From Thermoanaerobaculia bacterium (GTDB taxonomy: Bacteria; Acidobacteriota; Thermoanaerobaculia; Multivoradales; JAIOJS01), in assembly GCA_030429235.1 (NCBI GenBank), contig JAUIDB010000004.1, positions 124,001 to 188,000 on the forward strand: 64,000 nucleotides of DNA. Direction: 5' to 3'. The position numbers and the translations under genes were made by a program. The notes beneath the pieces are model-generated. The model did not search any database and was not told the origin of the DNA. It worked only from the letters and a program-made list of their open reading frames with translations. Position 1 is the first letter of the stretch; each line of letters starts with the position of its first letter. Shown in pieces: positions 24,322 to 32,283 of this stretch.

Positions 24322-24681
24322 CGCAGAATGCGCTTGGAGCCGGAGGCGGGACTCGGAAGGACTACCCGCCGTTCGGCGGCTAGTCCGAGCGAGTCTGATC
24401 ACGACGCAGACCGCAGAATGCGCTTGGAGCCGGAGGCGGGACTCGGAGGAACCTTCCGCCATTCGGCGGCTAGTCCGAGCGAGTCTGATCACGACGCAGA
24501 CCGCAGAAATGCGCTTGGAGCCGGAGGCGGGACTCGGAGGAACCTGCCGCCATTCGGCGGCTAGTCCGAGCGAGTCTGATCACGACGCAGACCGCAGAAA
24601 TGCGCTTAGAGCCGGAGGCGGGACTCGGAAGGACCAACCCGCCATTCGGCGGTAGGGCCGACCGAGTCCTGGTCACGGCAC
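24322..24681 (+). repeat. Tandem array of four 90-91-bp units carrying antisense tRNA-Leu 3' sequence
   Basis: Units begin at 24322, 24412, 24502 and 24593; the last is diverged. Each carries an exact 16-base antisense copy (CCGGAGGCGGGACTCG at 24340, 24430, 24521 and 24612) of tRNA-Leu positions 24299-24314. Each unit has a further hairpin (CCGCC-ATT-CGGCGG type, flanked by GGACT/AGTCC). The first copy and the tRNA end form a 57-base hairpin (24299-24355). Open frames through the array are repetitive artefacts. Confidence 0.93.
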
Positions 24682-24848
24682 TCGGGAGCAGCAAGACGGT
24701 TGCAGTCCGAGGCCGGGCGCGAGAGGTCATGTGCGTGCGGCGGAACGCCAGCGGCAGGGGGGCCGTGGGCAGGGACACGGATTCCAATCGGGGGCCGGCC
24801 TCGTCCATCGCCTATGATTCTGCAAGCCCATTCAACAGGAGATGCACC

Positions 24849-25355
24849 ATGCCTCTGAACGCCGCCCTGCTGCCCGAGTTCGACCACGAGATGGCCAACA
24901 CCCGCAAGTGTCTCGAGCGGATCCCGGAGGATCGGCTGGACTGGCGGGCGCACGAGAAGTCGTGGACCCTGCGTGAGCTGACCACCCACCTGGCGAATCT
25001 GCCCAAGTGGACGGTGATGACGTTGGGAGCACCGAGTTTCGACCTCGAACCGGTCGGTGGGGAGCCGATTCGAGAGACGCCGATCGATTCGGTGGCCGAC
25101 GCCCTCTCGATGTTCGACGAGAATGTGGCGGCAGCCCGCCAGGCGATCGCGGCGGCCGATGACTCCTGCCTGATGGCGGACTGGGCGCTGCTCAAGACGG
25201 GCGAGCCGATCTTCTCGATGCCGCGGATCGCAGTGCTCCGAGGATTCATCCTGAACCACATGATTCACCATCGGGGCCAGCTGGGGGTCTACTTGCGACT
25301 CAACGACGTTGCGGTGCCCTCCCTCTACGGACCGTCCGCCGACGAGGCAGGTTGA
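24849..25355 (+). CDS. DinB/YfiT-like four-helix-bundle protein
   Basis: A 168-residue protein with a clear AGGAG site before the ATG. It shows the DinB-superfamily pattern: an early E/DH helix (LLPEFDHEMANTRKCLERIP), WTLRELTTHLANLPKW with a metal-binding His, and ILNHMIHHRGQLGVYLRL with the HxxxH pair. Such proteins bind a divalent metal; some are thiol-dependent transferases. The substrate is unknown. It stands alone between the tRNA-Leu repeat array and the convergent lysine operon. Confidence 0.85.
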   Translation: MPLNAALLPEFDHEMANTRKCLERIPEDRLDWRAHEKSWTLRELTTHLANLPKWTVMTLGAPSFDLEPVGGEPIRETPIDSVADALSMFDENVAAARQAIAAADDSCLMADWALLKTGEPIFSMPRIAVLRGFILNHMIHHRGQLGVYLRLNDVAVPSLYGPSADEAG

Positions 25356-25402
25356 CCGGCGCCCTCCGCGCTCGGACGAATCGATCGCAGAGGCCCGCCT
25401 AC

Positions 25403-26590
25403 TCAGTCCGAAACCCAGATCTCCTGCGGCTCGGGGTGGCTCAGGAAGTGGGACATCGCCTCGGTCCGGGCGTAGGCACCACACTGTCCGAAGGCCAAGA
25501 GGTCGCCGGCCTGGACTTCGGGCATCGAGACCACTCCTAGCCGATCGAGGCTGGTGCAGAGTGGACCGGCCAGGATCGCCGGGCGGCACTCTCCCGAGAC
25601 CTTCACCGCCCGTACCGGAAAGGCCTGCCCGGTCAGGAGGGGCCGGAGCAGATGGTTGATACCGCCCTCCAGCAGCACGAAACGGCGGCCGCGAGTCTCT
25701 TTGACCCGTACCACTCGGCTCAGATAGACCCCGCAGGGAGCGGCGAGGAAACGACCTGGTTCCAGGACCAACTCGCCGCCGAACCAGTCGTGCTCCCGCA
25801 GAAGAGCCTCGAGACCCGCGCCCAGAGCCGCTCGATCGAGGGGAGTCTCCGCTGCCGCATAGCGCACCCCGAGACCGCCTCCGAGGTCGATCTGGTCGAG
25901 CGGATCACCCAGCATCGCCTGGACTCGTCGCCCGATCCCCAGGACGACCCCGTGATTGTGGAGCAGCGTGGAGGCGGAGCGCTCGTTCGACGCGGCAAAG
26001 ACGTGGATGCCCCGCACCCGGAGAGTCCGACTGGGCCGGATCCGTTCGACGACGGCGGGAAGGGTCTCCTCATCGAAACCGAACGCCGAGGGAGCAGAGC
26101 CACCGAGCAGGGGATCCGACTCGTCGATCCCGGAGAGGGGATGGACGCGGAGATTGACGGCAGTAGGGCGGGTCGCGATCTCCTCGAGGAGGTCGATCTC
26201 CTCCCAGCTCTCCACCTGCACTCTGGCTTCCAGCGCGAGGGCCAGCTCCAACTCCCAGCGTCGCTTGGCCGGGCCGGCCAGAAACAGGTCGTTGCCCTTC
26301 GCCACTGCGGCCACACGTCGCAACTCGCCGCCCGATGCGCAATCGAATCCCAGCCCGAGCTGGGCGAACCGTGCGAGGAGGGCGGGGTAGGGATTGGCTT
26401 TGGTCGCGAACGCGAGGCGCACCCGCGTCGGTAGGACCTCACGGAGGCTCCGTACCTGGTCCGTAGCCTGACTCGCACGGTAGGCAAAGAGCGGCGTCCC
26501 GTGGTCCCGAGCCAACTCGGCGCACCGATCGTCGTCGAACGGGAAGAGGGACGGTAGGGTCCCGCTGGCAGCGGTAGCGGTCCCCCTCAT
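25403..26590 (-). CDS. lysA: Diaminopimelate decarboxylase-type PLP enzyme
   Basis: A 395-residue fold-type III decarboxylase. RLAFATKANPYPALL contains the PLP lysine. IDLGGGLGVRYA and LVLEPGRFLAAP bind phosphate, and LAGPLCTSLDRLG supplies the active-site Cys and Asp. It would convert meso-DAP to lysine as the last step of the pathway whose other genes lie directly upstream. The strand equivalent to HIGSQ reads HVFAASN, and the C-terminal Tyr region is shortened, so it belongs to a divergent branch. Start is ATG at 26590, touching the dapD stop (TGATG). An open extension further upstream runs through dapD in another frame and is not used. Confidence 0.82.
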   Translation of the reverse strand: MRGTATAASGTLPSLFPFDDDRCAELARDHGTPLFAYRASQATDQVRSLREVLPTRVRLAFATKANPYPALLARFAQLGLGFDCASGGELRRVAAVAKGNDLFLAGPAKRRWELELALALEARVQVESWEEIDLLEEIATRPTAVNLRVHPLSGIDESDPLLGGSAPSAFGFDEETLPAVVERIRPSRTLRVRGIHVFAASNERSASTLLHNHGVVLGIGRRVQAMLGDPLDQIDLGGGLGVRYAAAETPLDRAALGAGLEALLREHDWFGGELVLEPGRFLAAPCGVYLSRVVRVKETRGRRFVLLEGGINHLLRPLLTGQAFPVRAVKVSGECRPAILAGPLCTSLDRLGVVSMPEVQAGDLLAFGQCGAYARTEAMSHFLSHPEPQEIWVSD

Positions 26591-27396
26591 CACCGGAGGG
26601 CATCCTCGAGAGCCGTGGCCCCATCGGTACTCGGGTCCCGGTACTTGACGATGATCGGGGTCTGCACCCCCAGCCCCGCCTCGGCCGCCCACTCCCCCGA
26701 AGCGGGACGACACCCCGGAACCACGACCGCCCCGGCTGGCACCTCCCGCCGGTGGATTCGGCGATGCACCAGGTCGTGGAGCGGTGTCGACGCCGTGAGG
26801 GTGACTCCGGCGGCGATCACCGCTCCCCGCCGCACCAGGATTCCCTCGAACAGTCCACACAGCCCGCCCACGAACACGTCGTCTTCGATCACCACCGGTC
26901 GGGCCGAGACGGGCTCCAGCACCCCCCCGACCTGTACCCCGGCCGAGAGGTGAACGCGGCAGCCGATCTGGGCACAAGAACCGACGAGGGCGTGGCTGTC
27001 GATCATCGTGCCCTCGCCGACCCAGGCCCCGACGTTGATGTAGGCGGGGGGCATGACCACCACCCCCGGGGCGACGTGGGCTCCCCGGCGGATCGCGCTG
27101 CCTCCGGGCACCAGCCGAACCCCCGACTTCCGTTCGAGGCGGCGGGGCGGAAAGGCGCTCTTGTCGAAACAGGGTCCCCAGGTCGGCATCGACCGGACTT
27201 CCGAGGTGCGGAATGCATCGAGGATCTCCCGCTTCAGTTCGGTATCGACCTGCCAATGGCCCTCGTCATTCGGATACGCGGCCCGGCGCTGGCCGCTCTC
27301 CAACTCCCGAAGGAGCCGTTCGTGACGGCCCTCGGCGGCTCCGGTGGCTTCCCCGACCGGCGCCGCGATGCACCGCCGCAGATCAGGAAACCGCAC
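26590..27396 (-). CDS. dapD: Tetrahydrodipicolinate N-succinyltransferase
   Basis: A 268-residue left-handed beta-helix acyltransferase that makes N-succinyl-2-amino-6-ketopimelate in the DAP pathway. Signatures: VRLVPGGSAIRRGAHVAPGV, MPPAYINVGAWVGEGTMIDS, GVLEPVSARPVVIEDDVF and the GLFEGILVRRGAV turn. The GTG start lies within the end of dapA (14-base overlap). Succinylase chemistry agrees with the dapE desuccinylase at the head of the operon; dapC is absent here. Confidence 0.94.
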   Translation of the reverse strand: MRFPDLRRCIAAPVGEATGAAEGRHERLLRELESGQRRAAYPNDEGHWQVDTELKREILDAFRTSEVRSMPTWGPCFDKSAFPPRRLERKSGVRLVPGGSAIRRGAHVAPGVVVMPPAYINVGAWVGEGTMIDSHALVGSCAQIGCRVHLSAGVQVGGVLEPVSARPVVIEDDVFVGGLCGLFEGILVRRGAVIAAGVTLTASTPLHDLVHRRIHRREVPAGAVVVPGCRPASGEWAAEAGLGVQTPIIVKYRDPSTDGATALEDALR

Positions 27397-28279
27397 GGCT
27401 TCGCGCCTCCTCGATGGCTGCCTGCACGAAACGTCGGGTGGAACTGGTGGCCGGAGTGAGCGGGAGTCGGGTCCGATCGTCGGCCAGTTCGAGCGCTAGT
27501 AGCGCCGCCTTGAGGGGAATCGGGTTGCTCTCGACAAACAGCGCCTCCATCAAGGGCAGCAACTGGCGCACTCGAGCGCGAGCCCGACCCAGATCGCCCC
27601 GACGGGCGGCCCGCACCAGATCGGCCGCCGCGGCCGGAAACAGGTTCGCTACGACTGACACCAGACCCTGAGCTCCGGCCGCGATGGCCGGCAGAGCCAG
27701 GTGGTCATCGCCACACAGGAGGCTGCGGCCTGCGGGAAGGGACTGGGTTAGACGCACGGTCTGGGCCAGATCGCCGGAGGAGTCCTTGATGGCTACCACC
27801 GCGGGGATCTGCCAGAGGGCCTCTACGGCATCCGGAGGCAGGTTCCTGCCGGTCCGACCCGGCACGTTGTAGGCCACCAGCGGTAGGTCGGGAACCGCGT
27901 CGGCCAGCGCCGCGAAGTGCGCCAGAACCCCGGTGGCCTCGGGCTTGACGTACGGTGGAACCGCCACCAGCGCGCCGTGGGCTCCGAGCCGCCGAGCCCG
28001 CTGCGTCCACTCGACGGCCTGCCGGGTCGCGCTGTGTCCGGTACCCACCAACACGGCCCGCCCCTCGGCCGATTCCAGACACGTGGCCACCACCCGATCT
28101 CGCTCGTCGGGCGCGAGCAGGGGAGCTTCTCCCGTCGAGCCGAGCACGAGCAGTTGGTCGACGCCGCCGGCCACGACATGGCGCACCAGCCGTCGGAGCG
28201 CCGACCGGTCGAGGGAACCATCGGAAGTAAACGGGGTGGCCAGAGCCACCGTGAGGCCACTGAAGGGGTGAGCGGTCAT
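27383..28279 (-). CDS. dapA: 4-Hydroxy-tetrahydrodipicolinate synthase
   Basis: A 298-residue TIM-barrel aldolase condensing pyruvate and aspartate semialdehyde. LLVLGSTGEAPLL is the TTGE-like loop, LPLVAYNVPGRTGRNL carries the catalytic Tyr, and VVAIKDSSGDLAQ has the Schiff-base Lys. GGDD-like CGDDHLALPAIAAGAQGLVS follows. Start ATG 28279 overlaps the dapB stop (ATGA). Fully typical. Confidence 0.96.
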   Translation of the reverse strand: MTAHPFSGLTVALATPFTSDGSLDRSALRRLVRHVVAGGVDQLLVLGSTGEAPLLAPDERDRVVATCLESAEGRAVLVGTGHSATRQAVEWTQRARRLGAHGALVAVPPYVKPEATGVLAHFAALADAVPDLPLVAYNVPGRTGRNLPPDAVEALWQIPAVVAIKDSSGDLAQTVRLTQSLPAGRSLLCGDDHLALPAIAAGAQGLVSVVANLFPAAAADLVRAARRGDLGRARARVRQLLPLMEALFVESNPIPLKAALLALELADDRTRLPLTPATSSTRRFVQAAIEEARSRAVS

Positions 28280-28998
28280 GGTTGGTTCTCCAGAAAGAGT
28301 GGATCGATCGTCTCGCGGATGACGGCAGAGAAGGGGTACACCCCGGTGCGGCCGTGCAGCCAACGGGCCGCCAGCAGCGCGCCCTGGGCGTAGGCGGTGA
28401 GGTCTCGGGCCTCGTGCTGCACCAGGAGGCGTTCCCCCGGGGCCTCGATCCCGATCAGGTGGCTCGAAGCCCCGGCCCCGGACCGAATCGCGGCCACACT
28501 CAACTCGTGCGGTCGCAGCGGGCGGGCGGGCGGCGGGACCACCCAGACCTCCTTGTGGGCGCAAGCCTGCACCAGGGTCCTCGCCAGCAGTTTGGCGGTG
28601 CCGGAAGGGGCGTCCCGCTTCCGCGCATGGTGCTGCTCGACCAGAAACAGATCCCGTTGCGCATCGAGACCACACCAGCCACCGAGCACTCCACAGAGTC
28701 GCTCCAGCAGCGCCACGGTGGGCGAGAGATTGGGAGCGACGACGCCCCCGATCCGCTCCGCGACGCGCTCGACCAGTCCCGTCGTATCCCAATCGGTCGA
28801 CGCGATCACCAGGTCGACGTCGTGCTCGAGGGCCCACTCGAGGTGCGAGTCCACCGCCGCCCCGCTGCTGGCTTCGATGGCCACGTCCACGGGATCGGGC
28901 GGTGGAGACTGCCGAGTCACCTGCCAGACCACGGAATCGCCGAGTCGATCGAGGATCGCTCCCGCCAGCCGACCGGCGCCAAAGAGCCCGACCCTCAT
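28276..28998 (-). CDS. dapB: 4-Hydroxy-tetrahydrodipicolinate reductase
   Basis: A 240-residue NAD(P)H-dependent enzyme. N-terminal [16 protein letters not shown] is the dinucleotide-binding GxGxxG-like loop. VEQHHARKRDAPSGTAKLLA holds the catalytic His-Lys and substrate loop. ASTDW replaces the more usual GTTG-type strand, and the length is slightly short, so it is a divergent DapB. It overlaps lysC and dapA by four bases each. Confidence 0.92.
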   Translation of the reverse strand: MRVGLFGAGRLAGAILDRLGDSVVWQVTRQSPPPDPVDVAIEASSGAAVDSHLEWALEHDVDLVIASTDWDTTGLVERVAERIGGVVAPNLSPTVALLERLCGVLGGWCGLDAQRDLFLVEQHHARKRDAPSGTAKLLARTLVQACAHKEVWVVPPPARPLRPHELSVAAIRSGAGASSHLIGIEAPGERLLVQHEARDLTAYAQGALLAARWLHGRTGVYPFSAVIRETIDPLFLENQP

Positions 28999-30362
28999 AC
29001 GCTCGCGCTCCAGGGAAAGAGGACGTCGTGGAGGGCAGTCAGCGTGGTCGACCGATCCTGCTCCCGCACCACGAAGCTGAGGTTGACCTCGTTGGCACCC
29101 ATCGAGACCATCTCGATGTTGAGGGCCACGAGGGCCCCGAAGGCGGCCCCACAGAGCCCCGGGGTAGAGCGCAGTCGCTGTCCCACCACCGCCACGATGA
29201 CCCGGTCGGTCCTGACCTCCACGGTGGCCAGCTCCTCGAGTTCCGCCACCATCCGGTCGACGGTTTGCGCCCCGTCGACGGTGAGCGAGACGCTCGACTC
29301 CGCCGTGGCCACCAGGTCGACACTCACCTCGTGGCGGGAGAAGACGCTGAAGAGCGCCGCCAGGAACCCACTCTGATCGACCATTCGCGGGGAACCCACG
29401 GTGATGATGGTGACCGGTCCGCGGCTCGCCAGTGCGGTGACACCCTCCTTTGGCCGGCCCTGGTCCTCGATGGTCGTGAAGGCGCCCTCGGGCCGACCTG
29501 TGTGCCGGACCGTGACCGGGATGCCTCGTTCCACCGCCGGTTCGATGGTGGCGGGGTGGAGTACCCGAGCCCCGAACAGCGCGAGCTCGCTCGCTTCGGC
29601 GAAGCTCAACCGTTCGATCGGCCGTGCCCGCTCCACCATCCGTGGGTCGCACGTGTGAACGCCCTCGACATCGGTCCAGATCTGTACCTCCTCGCTCCCG
29701 AGATCGGCGCCGAGGATCGCCGCGGTGAGGTCGCTTCCTCCCCGCCCGAGGGTCGTGGTCAGTCCCAGCGCCGTCGCTCCCACGAACCCCTGGGTGATCA
29801 CCGCCCGTCCCGGCCCGAGCTGCGGCCGCAGTCTCTCGTCGATCCTAGCCGCGGAACGGCGCCGGTCGATCCGCGCCGCTCCGAATCGTTCGTCGGTCGC
29901 GATCAACTGCCGCGCGTCGACCCGTTCGCAGTCCACCCCAGAGTGAACCAGCCAGGCGGCGAGGATCGCCGTCGAGAGGTCCTCGCCGATGGCCGCGATG
30001 GCGTCCCGACTGCGCGGTGTCGACTCGCGAAGCAGGTAGATCCCCCGCAAGAGCACCGCCAGATCCTCCTCCGACGAAGCCAGCTGGTCGCCAAGGCCAG
30101 TGGCAGCTTCCGACCGGCCGAACAGCTCCTCGACGACATCACGGTGGTGCTGAACCACCCGGGCCCTCAGCGACTGGGAAGCTTCGAGTTCCCCGCGCGC
30201 CGACGCCGACGCCGCCGCCAGCAACCGATCGGTGGTCTCGCCGCTGGCCGAAAGCACCACCACGGGGGTGCGAGCCAGCTCACGACGGATCAAGTTCCCG
30301 ACCCGACGGAACTGCTCGGCGTCCGCGAGGGAGGAGCCGCCGAACTTCATGATCAAACTCAT
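28995..30362 (-). CDS. lysC: Aspartokinase
   Basis: A 455-residue enzyme phosphorylating aspartate, the entry to lysine, threonine and methionine synthesis. [18 protein letters not shown] is the kinase signature, and [20 protein letters not shown] and [14 protein letters not shown] are typical. The C-terminal 150 residues are two ACT domains ([37 protein letters not shown]) that usually bind inhibitory lysine or threonine. No homoserine dehydrogenase fusion. It overlaps dapE and dapB by four bases. Confidence 0.95.
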   Translation of the reverse strand: MSLIMKFGGSSLADAEQFRRVGNLIRRELARTPVVVLSASGETTDRLLAAASASARGELEASQSLRARVVQHHRDVVEELFGRSEAATGLGDQLASSEEDLAVLLRGIYLLRESTPRSRDAIAAIGEDLSTAILAAWLVHSGVDCERVDARQLIATDERFGAARIDRRRSAARIDERLRPQLGPGRAVITQGFVGATALGLTTTLGRGGSDLTAAILGADLGSEEVQIWTDVEGVHTCDPRMVERARPIERLSFAEASELALFGARVLHPATIEPAVERGIPVTVRHTGRPEGAFTTIEDQGRPKEGVTALASRGPVTIITVGSPRMVDQSGFLAALFSVFSRHEVSVDLVATAESSVSLTVDGAQTVDRMVAELEELATVEVRTDRVIVAVVGQRLRSTPGLCGAAFGALVALNIEMVSMGANEVNLSFVVREQDRSTTLTALHDVLFPWSASV

Positions 30363-31411
30363 GCTTCCCCCCGGATCATCTCGCGGTCCAACTGGCGGCG
30401 CGCGAGCGTGGTCAAGCAGTCGATGCCGCGGGCGAGGTCGGTCAACTCGAGCGACTCCTGGTCCGAGTGGGCCAGCTCGATCGCACCCGGTCCCAGGAGC
30501 ACGGCCTCGGCGCTGGGAAAAAACGAGCGGATCGTCGGGAGGTCCGAGCCGAACGGGATACGGGTCGAGGGGAGATCCGGTACCTCCGAGAAGTAGGCTG
30601 GCTCCTCGCGCACCCGGGTGACCACCTCGGCACCGGCAGGCGCCACGCCCCGCACCTGGGCCTCGAAGTCTGAACCCGGCAGAAACCGACAGACGATCTC
30701 CGCCTGCGCCCGGGGGGCGACGACATTGGCCGCCACCCCGCCGTGGATCCGACCCACGTTCCAGACCTCCAAACCGAGACGGGGATCTTCGGGCCGTGAC
30801 GGGACTCGACGGATCCGCTCGATCCAGTCCAGCAGCTCGACCACGGCGCAGTGGCCGCGCTCGGGAGTTCCCGAGTGCGCGGCCCGGCCGTGGCAGGTCA
30901 GCTCGAGATGCAGGTATCCACGCTGTCCCGTCGCCGCCGCCAGGCCGGTCGGTTCTCCGCCCAGGACCAGTTCGACGTCCTGCAATCGATCGGCCCTTTC
31001 CGCCGCGGCCCGGGCACCCGCGGCGTCGGTCTCCTCTCCCACGACGCCGAGCCAGGCGAGGTTCGAGTAGCCCGCGGTGAGGAGCCGCCCCATCGCCTCG
31101 AGCTGGCAGACGATCTGCCCCTTGGCGTCACAAGCACCTCGACCGAACACCCGGTTTCCGACCCGCCGAGCGGGGAGGTGCGGGGCCACTGTGTCGAGGT
31201 GCGTGGTGAACAGCACTCGGGGACGGCCCGCCGTGGCGAGGATGTTGCTCCGTCCGGGATCCACCGGTTGGACCGAGGTCGAGAGTCCGACCCTGTCGAG
31301 GTGGGCCCGCAGGGTCGGGACCACGGCGTCCTCCCGGCCGGGGCCGGTATCGATGATCAGAAGCGAGAGGAGGAGATCGGCGAGGCGATCGAGTTCGGAA
31401 GTTGGGGTCAC
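30359..31411 (-). CDS. dapE: Succinyl-diaminopimelate desuccinylase-type M20 peptidase
   Basis: A 350-residue two-metal M20 enzyme. Metal ligands are all visible: FTTHLDTV, GRGACDAKGQI, GVVGEETDAAG, LGGEPTGL and ELAHSDQESLE. It would release succinate from N-succinyl-DAP. ArgE or LysK relatives look alike, but position at the head of a DAP operon containing dapD favours DapE. The start is GTG. A divergent ACT-domain gene begins 142 bases away, and that gap should contain the operon promoter. Confidence 0.88.
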   Translation of the reverse strand: MTPTSELDRLADLLLSLLIIDTGPGREDAVVPTLRAHLDRVGLSTSVQPVDPGRSNILATAGRPRVLFTTHLDTVAPHLPARRVGNRVFGRGACDAKGQIVCQLEAMGRLLTAGYSNLAWLGVVGEETDAAGARAAAERADRLQDVELVLGGEPTGLAAATGQRGYLHLELTCHGRAAHSGTPERGHCAVVELLDWIERIRRVPSRPEDPRLGLEVWNVGRIHGGVAANVVAPRAQAEIVCRFLPGSDFEAQVRGVAPAGAEVVTRVREEPAYFSEVPDLPSTRIPFGSDLPTIRSFFPSAEAVLLGPGAIELAHSDQESLELTDLARGIDCLTTLARRQLDREMIRGEA

Positions 31412-31516
31412 GGGGGCTCCGGAAGTGGTGAACGTTCGGTCCGCAGGCCCTCGGTGGGCGCGGAGCGGGCCGGAGCATCGGAGAAGGAGGCCGTGCTGTC
31501 AATTTCTCTCACTTGT

Positions 31517-31546
31517 TTGCGGTTTCCGAACTTCTCATGTTAGAAA
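31517..31546 (+). promoter_or_regulatory. Promoter of the ACT-domain gene within a possible operator
   Basis: TTGCGG (31517-31522), an 18-bp spacer and TAGAAA (31541-31546). The expected transcription start nearly coincides with the ATG at 31553, implying a leaderless mRNA; no Shine-Dalgarno sequence is seen. Two 7-bp inverted arms, AATTTCT (31501-31507) and AGAAATT (31542-31548), flank the promoter and could bind a regulator of this gene and the divergent DAP operon. Confidence 0.5.
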
Positions 31547-31552
31547 TTAAAC

Positions 31553-32194
31553 ATGCGAACGATCGCCAACGCGGTGGAGGAGCGGGTTCTTTCCACCCCT
31601 TTTTTCGAACTCGGACTGACGCAGGGCCTGCTCAATGTCTCTGCCCTGGCCCGTCGCTGGCGGCCGGGCATCGAAGAGGAGCTCTGCAAGCCGGTGTCGG
31701 AAGCGGCCGTCGCCATGGCGCTGCGCCGGCTCGCCGCCGCCCTTCCGGCGGACCGTGCTCCCACCCCGGGACGACAGATCGAGGACCTCACCGTGCGTTC
31801 GTCGTTGATCCAATTGACCTACCCGGCCTCTCCCGCGGTCCTGGAGGCCCTGCCCGAGTTCGTCCATCTCGCCGCCCGGGAGGTGGCTGGCTTCTCGACC
31901 TTCACTCGAGGTGTGGCCGAGGTGACCCTGATCCTGGATGCCCGCCTCGAGGCTCGCGCCCTGGAGATCCTGGGACGCGACACCATCACTCGCATCGACG
32001 ACCTGGCGGCGATGTCCCTTCGGCTCGCTCCCGACACCGTTGGAGTTCCCGGCGTGTACTACAGCCTTCTGAAGCAGCTCGCTCTCCGTGGGATCAACGT
32101 CGTCGAGGTGGTCTCGACCTTCACCGAACTGGCCATCATCCTGTCCCGCTCCCACCTCGATCGCGCCTTCTCGGTCCTCCTCGAACAGAGCTGA
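31553..32194 (+). CDS. ACT-domain protein, probable amino-acid-sensing regulator
   Basis: A 213-residue cytoplasmic protein. The N-terminal about 75 residues are helical (EERVLSTPFFELGLTQGLLN, VSEAAVAMALRRLAAAL), resembling a small DNA- or partner-binding unit. The C-terminal part has ACT-like strands (AAMSLRLAPDTVGVPGVYYS, LALRGINVVEVVSTFTELAI), the pattern seen in aspartokinase regulatory domains. It is divergent from the lysine operon, so control of lysine synthesis is plausible but inferred. The ATG lies a few bases from a predicted transcription start. Confidence 0.65.
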   Translation: MRTIANAVEERVLSTPFFELGLTQGLLNVSALARRWRPGIEEELCKPVSEAAVAMALRRLAAALPADRAPTPGRQIEDLTVRSSLIQLTYPASPAVLEALPEFVHLAAREVAGFSTFTRGVAEVTLILDARLEARALEILGRDTITRIDDLAAMSLRLAPDTVGVPGVYYSLLKQLALRGINVVEVVSTFTELAIILSRSHLDRAFSVLLEQS

Positions 32195-32283
32195 CCGCGT
32201 GGTACGATCGCCGCCCGGGATGCGCCGCGATTTCGACCGCAGCGGCGCCTCGATCCAGCCTGCCGAAGACCTCCCTGCGTACG

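Noticed and set aside
24328-24564. Small repetitive protein encoded by the tRNA-Leu array
   Set aside because: Frames arise from the repeated DNA, lack a ribosome site, and unit lengths of 90 and 91 break the periodicity.
24322-24681. CRISPR array
   Set aside because: Whole units of 90-91 bp are repeated with no unique spacers and no cas genes; the antisense relation to the adjacent tRNA explains the pattern better.
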